Shown here in pieces: positions 1-7,472 of a stretch of 64,000 nt of DNA (its first letter is position 1; each line of letters begins with the position of its first letter). The notes under the pieces are model-generated. The model was not told the origin of the DNA and did no database searches. It worked only from the letters and a program-made list of their open reading frames with translations. This DNA is from an uncultured Dokdonia sp. (GTDB lineage Bacteria; Bacteroidota; Bacteroidia; Flavobacteriales; Flavobacteriaceae). The DNA is taken from NCBI RefSeq assembly GCF_947492535.1, contig NZ_CANLNH010000009.1, positions 124,001 through 188,000 of the forward strand, given 5' to 3'. The position numbers and the translations under genes are program-made.

Positions 1-800
1 CCATTTTCTTTTTTACGTCCTCCCCCATCATAGCGTTCCATCATTTCTTTTGCTTTTTCTTCAGAAATTTCTTGATATTCTGCCTCACTCACCTTCTTTC
101 CTTTTGTAGGAATCTCCAGTGTAACCCCATCTTTAGGATTAATAACAACTTGAGTACACATCATGGCCATCTTACCATCGCTCACTTCAAGTATAAGACC
201 TGGCAATCCCCAAAAATCATCTGGACCATGTTGCACTGGGATATCAAGTGTATACCACGCTGTGGTTACTTTTTCTACCTTTTTTACTTCTTCTTCTCCT
301 TCTCCATTTATTTTATGAAAAGATCGCTGTTCTACTTCTTTAGTCCAGGTAGCTTTAAAACACGTGTACTGTCCTATATTTTTTGTTTCTTTTTCAAGTT
401 TCCACTCAGGTTTTTCAAGTTTATCTTCTATAAGAAACTGTTTCCCCATCAAATCACTTTGTTGCGTATACGTTTGATCTTTGATATTTTGATATAAAAC
501 ATCACTATTCCCACTTAGTACGATACTAATTCCTCCACTTGGTGGAGCTTGTGGTTTATCAAGGGTTGCTTCTTCTTTCCAGGTAGCTGCTGCTTCATTA
601 AAAGACAAGGTATATTCTTTCTGAAACTGCTTGCGTAATTGCTCTTGGATTGACTTCTGCATTTCATCATTCATCCCAGAAGTGCTGTCCATTTTAATAT
701 CAACATGACGTTGGGTTTGATAGGTGGCTACTCCTTGAATGCTTTGTGAGTTCGCTTTCGCGAAAGCGAATACTAAAATAAATAAGATGATATTTTTCAT
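1..800 (-). CDS. GLPGLI family exported protein (3' end outside window)
   Basis: This gene begins at 800 and runs off the left edge, so only about 266 residues are seen. The N-terminus is a signal peptide (MKNIILFILVFAFAKANS). Near the downstream end it contains the sequence FWGLPGLILEV, the motif that names the GLPGLI family of exported Bacteroidota proteins of unknown function. The family is commonly periplasmic or cell-envelope associated. The signal peptide itself overlaps a copy of the CGCTTTCGCGAAAGCG palindrome, read as Ala-Phe-Ala-Lys-Ala. It lies 23 bp downstream of the small exported protein at 824-1339 on the same strand, so the two are probably co-transcribed from the divergent promoter region near 1400. 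Family assignment is strong; function is unknown. Confidence 0.9.
   Translation of the reverse strand, partial: MKNIILFILVFAFAKANSQSIQGVATYQTQRHVDIKMDSTSGMNDEMQKSIQEQLRKQFQKEYTLSFNEAAATWKEEATLDKPQAPPSGGISIVLSGNSDVLYQNIKDQTYTQQSDLMGKQFLIEDKLEKPEWKLEKETKNIGQYTCFKATWTKEVEQRSFHKINGEGEEEVKKVEKVTTAWYTLDIPVQHGPDDFWGLPGLILEVSDGKMAMMCTQVVINPKDGVTLEIPTKGKKVSEAEYQEISEEKAKEMMERYDGGGRKKEN
751..770. repeat. Dispersed palindrome copy (inside GLPGLI gene)
   Basis: A perfect 20-bp palindrome, TTCGCTTTCGCGAAAGCGAA, lies within the signal-peptide codons and is read as FAFAKAN. Confidence 0.9.
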
Positions 801-823
801 AATCTAGTAAAGTTATATAGTTT

Positions 824-1339
824 TTAGTGTTTTGACTTCTCTTCTTTTTCTTCAATCTCTTTTACAATAACGGCATGCTTCTCTTTAAGTTTTTTAGCGA
901 GTAATTTTAAAGCATCACTATCATTTATTGATATCGATAATTCCGTTAGTTTTTCTTTTAAATCATCAAGATTTAATGCTTCTAATCCATCTAATATAGT
1001 TACTTCTTCATCAGCATCTAGAGTAAAAGCATATGAAATAGACGTGTTATTTGAATCATCACTTGATTTTATGATAATCTTTTTACGTACATCATCTATG
1101 TTATTAGTATGGTCTATTTTTTCTAATAATTCTTTTAAAGACGTAATGTCATTTTTACTCCATGTTTCTTTTTCTTTTAATGATGCTTGTAATTTTTCAG
1201 AAAGTTCTGTGATTACATTTTGTATTCTTTCTTTTTCTTGATCACTTATCTCAATGATTGCTTCTTTTTTGATAACCGTTTGTGCAAATGTTGTTGTGGT
1301 TATACATAAGGCTGCGATAATAGTTAGTAACGTTTTCAT
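824..1339 (-). CDS. Small exported charged protein
   Basis: About 171 residues. I start it at the internal Met giving MKTLLTIIAALCITTTTFAQ, a clear signal peptide with AQ cleavage; an upstream Met 12 codons earlier would put a charged, unlikely extension before it. The mature part is very rich in Lys and Glu and predicted mostly helical (for example EKERIQNVITELSEKLQ and AKKLKEKHAVIVKEIEEKE), with no family I recognise. It lies upstream of the GLPGLI gene on the same strand and divergent from the histidine kinase. The three GTTAAC boxes at 1408-1433 lie 69 bp upstream of its start, so it is a likely target of the adjacent response regulator. A periplasmic stress or accessory role is only a guess. 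Confidence 0.75.
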   Translation of the reverse strand: MKTLLTIIAALCITTTTFAQTVIKKEAIIEISDQEKERIQNVITELSEKLQASLKEKETWSKNDITSLKELLEKIDHTNNIDDVRKKIIIKSSDDSNNTSISYAFTLDADEEVTILDGLEALNLDDLKEKLTELSISINDSDALKLLAKKLKEKHAVIVKEIEEKEEKSKH

Positions 1340-1407
1340 GTGTATTATGATTTTATGGTTATACATTTTGAACACTACAAATTTGCATATCTTGAATCTA
1401 TATTTAC

Positions 1408-1433
1408 GTTAACCAACGTTAACGAGTGTTAAC
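1408..1433. promoter_or_regulatory. Three GTTAAC boxes phased at 10 bp
   Basis: GTTAAC occurs at 1408-1413, 1418-1423 and 1428-1433, exactly one helical turn apart, in the divergent region between the small exported protein and the histidine kinase. Each box is itself palindromic. OmpR-type regulators usually bind direct repeats spaced 10-11 bp, and such a regulator is encoded at 3070. I infer an autoregulatory site. Confidence 0.65.
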
Positions 1434-1472
1434 CGATTTTTTTACAAGGGATGAACCTCCTACTTTTGGGGT

Positions 1473-3077
1473 ATGCAAGAAAGAAATTATAAAACCATTA
1501 TATACTTTATAAGTAGTGTGATCTTGATTACACTCGCTATACAAGTATATTGGAATTACAAAAATTATCAAGCAGGAAAGCAACAGCTTGTTAATGACGT
1601 ACAAGCAAGCTTGGATAATGCTGTTAGTATTTATTATGAAAACAAAGCGGCTCAAAACACTTTAGGTTTTTTTAGCAATGAAAAATATCCTAAAGATTTT
1701 TTTAAATCAGATCGTTTCAAAAATTTTACAGACCGTACGGCAAATGGCTTTAGTAGAAATTCAGCATCAGTTATTATTACTGATTCTATTTTTTCTGGTG
1801 ATTATCTTACCATTGAGGGTGCTACGTCTGAAGAAATAGATTCTATCATACAAAACTCTACGAAGTCTTTAACTTCTTTTCGAAAAAGTAGCTATAAAAA
1901 AGATTCCCTTAAGCCCAAAAGTTCATTTACTATAAAAAGTACAAATGGAAAAAGCATAGATACTATCTTTAGAAGATTTAACAGTCGTACACATAATGAC
2001 ACATCATACAGATTTGGAGCTTCAATTAAAGGGGATTCTTTACGCACAAATGCGCTTAAAGATTTAACCACTCGAATTGTGCTTTCATTTACAGATGACA
2101 CGGTTGATATTCCTACAATTGATTCTTTATTTACAAATGAACTCACTAGAAAAAGTATCCGTACACCACATAATATTTCCTACCAAGACTCTATCGCCAA
2201 TGATACTATAGTTCTAACAGACGACCTAGTGGTAACCTCAACATCCTTACTATTACCTGAAGCGTTTGTCTTACAAGCGGGTGTTCAAAATATTGCAGGC
2301 GTGGTTTTAAAAAGAAACTTACTTGGTATTTTATTATCCATACTATTACTAGGAGCCGTTATAGGTAGTTTATTATATCTCTTACATATTATACAACAAC
2401 AAAAGCAACTTGCTGAGATCAAGAATGATTTCATCAGTAATATGACGCATGAATTCAAAACACCTATAGCTACGATAGGTGTTGCTATGGAAAGTATTCA
2501 GCATTTTAATGCTTCTAATGATATGGAGAAGACAAAAAAATATGTAGAAATGTCTTCTCAACAAGTGAGTAAGCTCAATGAAATGGTCGAAAAACTATTA
2601 GAAACAGCAACGATAAGCAGTGAAGCATTAGCACTTAATAAACAAGAAACCAATATCATAGATGTACTTGAGTCTATACATCAAAAGTATGTAGCTACGT
2701 ACACTGAAAAAGAAATTGTATTTCAAGCTGAAGAAGATAATATTTGGATTCCTATTGATGCTTTTCACGTAGAAAATGCGCTAGATAACATTGTAGATAA
2801 CGCTATAAAATATGGTGGCGACACTGTTAAAATAGCTATACAAAAGCTAAAACCTGGTGTAGAAATTATTATATCAGATTCAGGAAATACACTTACAAAA
2901 ACGCAAGTAACACAAATTTTTGAAAAATTTTATCGTGTGCCTAAAGGAAATACTCATGATGTGAAAGGCTTTGGAATAGGTCTTTATTACACCAAAGTCA
3001 TTATAGAGAAACACGAAGGCACGATTACTGTAGATACAAATCCAACTCGTTTTAAAATTCTTTTACCTTATGTCTAA
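1473..3077 (+). CDS. Two-component sensor histidine kinase
   Basis: 534 residues. The layout is a short cytoplasmic start, membrane helix about residues 8-28, a large extracytoplasmic sensor of about 250 residues with no known fold that I can name, a second helix about 281-306, then HisKA with phospho-acceptor His326 (sequence SNMTHEFKTPI) and a HATPase_c domain with N box DNIVDNAIKYGG and G2 box GFGIGLYYTK. There is no obvious HAMP domain between helix 2 and HisKA. The stop overlaps the response-regulator start by 8 bp, so the two are translationally coupled. The sensor is Ser/Thr/Asp rich. Known family role: it autophosphorylates and passes phosphate to the partner regulator. The signal is unknown; envelope stress is plausible because the divergent genes are envelope proteins. 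Confidence 0.95.
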   Translation: MQERNYKTIIYFISSVILITLAIQVYWNYKNYQAGKQQLVNDVQASLDNAVSIYYENKAAQNTLGFFSNEKYPKDFFKSDRFKNFTDRTANGFSRNSASVIITDSIFSGDYLTIEGATSEEIDSIIQNSTKSLTSFRKSSYKKDSLKPKSSFTIKSTNGKSIDTIFRRFNSRTHNDTSYRFGASIKGDSLRTNALKDLTTRIVLSFTDDTVDIPTIDSLFTNELTRKSIRTPHNISYQDSIANDTIVLTDDLVVTSTSLLLPEAFVLQAGVQNIAGVVLKRNLLGILLSILLLGAVIGSLLYLLHIIQQQKQLAEIKNDFISNMTHEFKTPIATIGVAMESIQHFNASNDMEKTKKYVEMSSQQVSKLNEMVEKLLETATISSEALALNKQETNIIDVLESIHQKYVATYTEKEIVFQAEEDNIWIPIDAFHVENALDNIVDNAIKYGGDTVKIAIQKLKPGVEIIISDSGNTLTKTQVTQIFEKFYRVPKGNTHDVKGFGIGLYYTKVIIEKHEGTITVDTNPTRFKILLPYV

Positions 3078-3747
3078 AATAAAAATAGTACTCGCCGAAG
3101 ACGAACCTGCATTGGGTCAAATTGTAAAAGAGAGTCTAGAAACTCGTGATTTTGATGTCACTTTGTGTATAGATGGTGAGCAAGCATTACAAACATATAT
3201 AAATCACCAGCCAGCCATTGTTGTGCTAGATGTTATGATGCCAAAAATGGATGGGTTTACTGTCGCAAAAGAGATTCGAAAACTGGATGATACGATTCCT
3301 ATTATATTTCTTACTGCAAAATCTCAAACGGCAGATGTGGTAGAAGGATTTAGTATAGGGGGTAACGATTATCTAAAAAAACCATTTAGTATCGAAGAAC
3401 TTATTGTGCGTATCAATAACTTACTCAATAGAAGTTTAGAGCAAAAAAATGCAGATACCTTAAAAATAGGCGCCTATATTTTTGAATTTCCAAAACAGGT
3501 GTTACGCTTTCGCGAAAGCGAACAAAACCTCACCCACCGTGAGGCACATCTATTATTTCATCTGTATAAGAATAAAAACCAAGTCCTTGACCGTTCCTTA
3601 ATCCTTAAAAAATTATGGGGTGATGATGATTTCTTCAGCGGTCGTTCTATGGATGTATTTATCACCAAGCTTCGTAAAAAACTTAAAGAAGATCCTGATA
3701 TCTCTATTGTGAATGTAAGAGGGTATGGATATAAACTCATATGCTAG
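3070..3747 (+). CDS. OmpR/PhoB-type response regulator
   Basis: 225 residues. The receiver domain occupies about residues 1-120, with acidic pocket residues Glu10/Asp11, phospho-acceptor Asp54 in VVLDVMMPKMDG and the conserved Lys104 in LKKPF. A winged-helix output domain (Trans_Reg_C) follows from about 130 and ends with RGYGYKLIC. It is coupled to the kinase by an 8-bp overlap. A palindrome copy lies in the linker region and is read as RFRESE. The last 87 bp belong to a 199-200 bp unit that is repeated downstream, so remnants of this gene's 3' end occur three more times. The GTTAAC triplet at 1408-1433 is the natural candidate for its binding site. Confidence 0.95.
   Translation: MSKIKIVLAEDEPALGQIVKESLETRDFDVTLCIDGEQALQTYINHQPAIVVLDVMMPKMDGFTVAKEIRKLDDTIPIIFLTAKSQTADVVEGFSIGGNDYLKKPFSIEELIVRINNLLNRSLEQKNADTLKIGAYIFEFPKQVLRFRESEQNLTHREAHLLFHLYKNKNQVLDRSLILKKLWGDDDFFSGRSMDVFITKLRKKLKEDPDISIVNVRGYGYKLIC
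3505..3520. repeat. Dispersed palindrome copy (inside response regulator)
   Basis: CGCTTTCGCGAAAGCG, here read in a different frame (RFRESE) from most other genic copies. Confidence 0.9.
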
Positions 3748-4345
3748 TCCCATAAACGGGGTGGTTGTTTTCTGGTTTTTGTAAAATGCGGAGCACAAAA
3801 ACTTGAAAACTTTCCGTTACCTACTATACTCTTTTTAGTGATCAATCTATAAATGTATACATCACCAAGCTTCGTAAAAAACTTAAAGAAGATCCTGATA
3901 TCTCTATTGTAAATGTAAGAGGATATGGATATAAACTCATATGCTAGTCCCATAAACGGGGTGGTTGTTTTCTGGTTTTTGTAAAATGCAGAGCACAAAA
4001 ACTAGAAAACTTTCCGTTACCTACTTGTTCCTTTTTAGTGATCAATCTACAAATGTTTTATCACAAAGCTTCGTAAAAAACTTAAAGAAGATCCTGATAT
4101 CTCTATTGTAAATGTAAGAGGATATGGATATAAACTCATATGCTAGTCCCATAAACGGGGTGGTTGTTTTCTGGTTTTTGTAAAATGCGGAGCACAAAAA
4201 CTAGAAAACTTTCCGTTACCTACTTGTTCCTTTTTAGTGATCACTCTACAAATGTTTTATCACCAAGCTTCGTAAAAAACTTAAAGAAGATCCTGATATC
4301 TCTATTGTAAATGTGAGAGGATATGGATATAAACTCATATGTTAG
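3661..4345 (+). repeat. 199-200 bp tandem repeat derived from response-regulator 3' end
   Basis: Units begin at 3661, 3861, 4060 and 4259 (the last is partial, about 87 bp). Each unit holds the final 87 bp of the response-regulator gene, including its stop, followed by about 113 bp of spacer. Copies 2-4 therefore carry headless fragments still encoding KLRKKLKEDPDISIVNVRGY and onwards. Between copies there are few changes, several synonymous (GGG/GGA, GTG/GTA). The spacer contains an 8-bp inverted repeat, GTTTTTGT...ACAAAAAC, with a 12-nt loop, kept in all three full spacers. The array fills most of the gap before the gene at 4425. It is a recent tandem duplication and probably unstable in copy number. 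Confidence 0.95.
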
Positions 4346-4366
4346 TTTAAGAGAAAAGCTTCTTTA

Positions 4367-4386
4367 TACGCTTTCGCGAAAGCGTA
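4367..4386. repeat. Dispersed palindrome copy
   Basis: Core CGCTTTCGCGAAAGCG flanked by TA on both sides, just after the tandem array and ahead of the exported-protein gene. Confidence 0.9.
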
Positions 4387-4424
4387 CTCAAAAAACGGCT
4401 AGATTTTTGTACTTTACCTCCCTA

Positions 4425-5213
4425 ATGAGAATCGTAGTCTTTTTCTTTTTTATATGTTTTCAGAGTATTGCTCTGGCGCAGTCTTTTACTATCACAAAAC
4501 TCAACGAAGTTCCATTACAAAGCGATTCTTTTATTGGCGCTGATAATTTTCAGAATCTTTATTATACGTCTAAAAGTACGCTTTATAAAAAAAGCAACAA
4601 CACCGTACTTGAATATGCGGCTCTTAATCTAGGAGAGATTACAAGTGTAGATGTAATTAACCCCCTTAAGCTCACTGTTTTTTATAAAGACTCTAATACA
4701 GTCGTTATTCTTGATAATACATTGGCTGAGATTAGACGTATTAACTTTAGTGCTATAGAAAATTTTAGAAACATAAGCCAAGCCACCAATGCTGGAGATA
4801 GGCGTTTGTGGATTTTTAATACGGATATACAACGCTTAGAATTGTTTGATTACAATCAAAATAAAGTGATTACTGAGTTTCCTCCTACAAGTTTACCTGC
4901 CTTAGAGCTTACTAGCAATTTTAATGTATGTTGGGTAAAAACAAAAAACACCATAGATTCTTATACAGTGTATGGAAGTTTAATTAACTCACTCCCAATA
5001 GAAGCTGAAATACAAGCTATTACAATATATAATGAATACGTTTTTGCTTTATCGGATGAAAAACTCGTATATAAGGAAAAAGATATAGTAGAACTTTCAA
5101 ATCTAGAAATTCCAGAAATTAAAGTAAAACAGTTTTCGATCAAGGATGAAATCCTTTATATTTACGATGGTCAAGTTTTGACCTCTTACAGACTCAATCT
5201 ATCAAAAGAATAA
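4425..5213 (+). CDS. Exported protein, probable beta-propeller-like, unknown function
   Basis: About 262 residues from the chosen start MRIVVFFFFICFQSIALAQ, which gives a clean signal peptide ending in AQ. A longer frame reaches back into the tandem array but is not supported by composition. The mature part has regularly spaced beta-strand-like segments of the kind SVDVINPLKLTVFY, RLWIFNTDIQRLELFDY and YVFALSDEKLVYKE, suggestive of a WD-like or TolB-like propeller in the periplasm or outer membrane; this is inference. It is 4 bp ahead of the deoxynucleoside kinase and so in one operon with it. I recall similar exported genes next to this kinase in other flavobacteria but cannot name the family. 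Confidence 0.8.
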   Translation: MRIVVFFFFICFQSIALAQSFTITKLNEVPLQSDSFIGADNFQNLYYTSKSTLYKKSNNTVLEYAALNLGEITSVDVINPLKLTVFYKDSNTVVILDNTLAEIRRINFSAIENFRNISQATNAGDRRLWIFNTDIQRLELFDYNQNKVITEFPPTSLPALELTSNFNVCWVKTKNTIDSYTVYGSLINSLPIEAEIQAITIYNEYVFALSDEKLVYKEKDIVELSNLEIPEIKVKQFSIKDEILYIYDGQVLTSYRLNLSKE

Positions 5214-5217
5214 TCTA

Positions 5218-5832
5218 ATGCACATTGCAATCGCCGGTAATATAGGAGCAGGAAAAACAACGCTCACAAAACTTCTTGCTAAACATTATAAATGGACTCC
5301 GCAATTTGAAGATGTGGTAGACAATCCTTATTTGGACGATTTTTACAACGCTATGGAACGTTGGTCATTTAATTTACAAATATATTTCTTGAATAGTCGT
5401 TTTCGTCAATTATTAGAAATACGTGAAAGTAAAAAAAGTATTATCCAAGATCGCACCATCTATGAAGATGCATTTATTTTTGCACCTAACTTACATGCGA
5501 TGGGATTATTAACCAATCGTGATTATCACAATTATCGTTCTCTTTTTGACTTAATGGAAAGTGTAGTAGATGCTCCTGATTTAATGATTTACTTACGTAG
5601 TTCTATCCCTAATCTTGTATCTCAAATCCATAAAAGAGGGCGTGATTATGAAAACTCTATAAGTATTGATTATTTAAGTAGGCTTAATGAGCGTTATGAA
5701 GCTTGGATACATGACTACAAAAAAGGAAAACTTCTTATTATAGATGTAGACAATATTAACTTTGTAGACAATCCAGAAGATTTAGGGGAAATTATTAATA
5801 AAATCGACGCTCAACTACACGGTTTATTCTAA
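5218..5832 (+). CDS. Deoxynucleoside kinase
   Basis: 204 residues, typical for the small deoxyadenosine/deoxyguanosine kinase family. The P-loop GNIGAGKTTL is at residues 7-16. The ERWSFNLQIYFLNSRF segment matches the substrate-binding region of the family, and IQDRTIYEDAFIFA contains the conserved Asp-Arg pair. It phosphorylates deoxynucleosides to monophosphates in the salvage pathway. The start ATG lies 4 bp after the upstream stop. Substrate preference (dA, dG or dC) cannot be read from the sequence. It is unlinked to the nucleoside transporter and thyA further on, though all serve nucleotide supply. Confidence 0.93.
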   Translation: MHIAIAGNIGAGKTTLTKLLAKHYKWTPQFEDVVDNPYLDDFYNAMERWSFNLQIYFLNSRFRQLLEIRESKKSIIQDRTIYEDAFIFAPNLHAMGLLTNRDYHNYRSLFDLMESVVDAPDLMIYLRSSIPNLVSQIHKRGRDYENSISIDYLSRLNERYEAWIHDYKKGKLLIIDVDNINFVDNPEDLGEIINKIDAQLHGLF

Positions 5833-5960
5833 TTACCATAAAAGCACCTTCCCAACAGACCCTTCTTGCTTGATTATGAGTCATTAATAAACTTATATTA
5901 CAAGTAATTTATATTTCCCTATTTTCGCCACATATTTTTAAATCCTAAAAACTACGTGTA

Positions 5961-6545
5961 ATGAAAATTATCAAACTAACTTTTCTCTTTTTATTTGCAA
6001 TTATTATTGCTTCTTGCAGTGACGATGATAGTAATGAAACTCCTGATCCCATGAATGAAGAGACTCCAGAAAACATGGATGAATCTTCTGATGAGACAGA
6101 AGATGAATCTGCATCTGTAATTGGTATGTGGGAAGTCACTTCTATTGATGCTTCAGGAACTTCGACTGTTGAAATTGCAGGGCAAACTATAGAAACTGAA
6201 TTTCTAGGAGAAGGTATTGACCTTAATTATTCTGTTACTTTTACTGAAGAGCCAAACGAGGTAACTGCAGATGGAGATTATAATATTGAATTAACAACTA
6301 CAATTGCTGGACAATCTATTACAGAGGTTATTCCTGGTATTTTATTTATTGATTCTGGAGATTGGGTTATAGATGGAGATCAGATTACTATTAGTTCTAA
6401 CGATATGGAAAGTACGGGTACTATTACCACGTTAAATGAGACTACACTTGTCATAGAGATAACAGATGCTGAGTTTGTAATTGAGCAACAAGGTATTGAA
6501 ACTACAGCAGTTGTAAATGCATCGGTAAGCCTTGAAAGATTATAA
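5961..6545 (+). CDS. Lipocalin-like lipoprotein
   Basis: 194 residues. A lipoprotein signal peptide ends with IIIASC, so Cys19 should be lipidated. The next residues (SDDDSNE) are the acidic export signal that sends Bacteroidota lipoproteins to the cell surface. An acidic, Pro/Glu/Met-rich linker of about 30 residues precedes a beta-rich domain opening with VIGMWEVTSID, the usual start of lipocalin-like domains in this phylum. Such proteins are of unknown ligand. It has its own terminator at 6594-6627. Neighbours give no further clue. Confidence 0.8.
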   Translation: MKIIKLTFLFLFAIIIASCSDDDSNETPDPMNEETPENMDESSDETEDESASVIGMWEVTSIDASGTSTVEIAGQTIETEFLGEGIDLNYSVTFTEEPNEVTADGDYNIELTTTIAGQSITEVIPGILFIDSGDWVIDGDQITISSNDMESTGTITTLNETTLVIEITDAEFVIEQQGIETTAVVNASVSLERL

Positions 6546-6593
6546 GAATAATTACCCCTTATTTCTTAAATTATAAACACAACGCTATTTGAA

Positions 6594-6627
6594 CTAAAAA
6601 GACGAGCTAAATAGTTCGTCTTTTTTA
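6594..6627 (+). terminator. Intrinsic terminator
   Basis: Stem AAAAGACGA / TCGTCTTTT with a short loop and a T run, after the lipocalin-like lipoprotein. Confidence 0.85.
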
Positions 6628-6744
6628 TATCTATACTTATCATTTATATCTCATACATACTAAAACATTCGCTTTAACTAAATAGACGGGTAACAAAATT
6701 ATTTTTTTCAGAACAGCTTGATTATTAACATAAACATAGCTAAA

Positions 6745-7416
6745 ATGAAAAACCAATTTTTAAAATTAAAATGGATTATTGCTATTGCAGTAATACTCGT
6801 GTCGATTTCTTGTCAAACGGAAGATGAAAATATCTTTAATAGTACAGATGTTTCAAATCTCGGTGCTACAGAAAAAGTACACTTTCAAATTACGACCAAG
6901 CCTAATTCTAATACAACAAGACGATCTGGTTGTACTCCAAGTTTTGAAGGTTCAAATAACCTTACTACGTGTACCTTTATAAATTATATAGCTCCAATTA
7001 CAACAACAACTATTTGGACTATAGGAGACAATGGACCTGGGTACATAGATTATGAATTAGAACAAAATTTCCTATCAAGTTGTGAGTTTAGTTACACCTG
7101 TATCCGTCCTTGCGGACCTCCAATAGAAGATGCATTTGGAGAAGTTTTTTTCATAGAAAGCCCTGCTTTTAATTTTGACACTTTTGAATATGATTATTAT
7201 GAATACTTATCAAGTGATGGAATTACTCCTGAAAAAGCAAATGAACTTAAAGATCATTTTGCTTGTAAAATAAGAGAATACCAACAAACAAATCATCCAA
7301 GTTGGATTGTTTCTGATGTAAACTTTTTTGGAGATGCTTTACTATGTAATACATCTGGTATCAGTAATCGTTATTTAAAAGCTACTTTTAAACTCACAAA
7401 ACATCAGTGTAATTAA
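6745..7416 (+). CDS. Cysteine-containing lipoprotein, unknown
   Basis: About 223 residues from the Met that gives MKNQFLKLKWIIAIAVILVSISC, a lipoprotein signal peptide with Cys23 lipidated. A Met nine codons earlier would place IININIAK ahead of it and is less likely. The mature part has about eight cysteines (for example SGCTPSF, LTTCTF, SSCEFSYTCIRPCGP), which suggests disulfides outside the cytoplasm. I recognise no family. It stands alone between terminators and is convergent with the membrane pyrophosphatase gene. Confidence 0.75.
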   Translation: MKNQFLKLKWIIAIAVILVSISCQTEDENIFNSTDVSNLGATEKVHFQITTKPNSNTTRRSGCTPSFEGSNNLTTCTFINYIAPITTTTIWTIGDNGPGYIDYELEQNFLSSCEFSYTCIRPCGPPIEDAFGEVFFIESPAFNFDTFEYDYYEYLSSDGITPEKANELKDHFACKIREYQQTNHPSWIVSDVNFFGDALLCNTSGISNRYLKATFKLTKHQCN

Positions 7417-7422
7417 TAGCAT

Positions 7423-7454
7423 AAAAAAAGCGAGCCTAACAGCTCGCTTTTTTA
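7423..7454. terminator. Bidirectional intrinsic terminator
   Basis: AAAAAAAGCGAGC - loop - GCTCGCTTTTTTA lies between two convergent genes; A and T runs on both sides allow use in both directions. Confidence 0.88.
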
Positions 7455-7472
7455 TTTATTCAAACAGGTTTT

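Noticed and set aside
3613..3998. Minus-strand open frames across the tandem array that look like repeated small proteins
   Set aside because: They run antisense to the response-regulator fragments, are created by the repeat itself, and have no start context or composition of a real gene.
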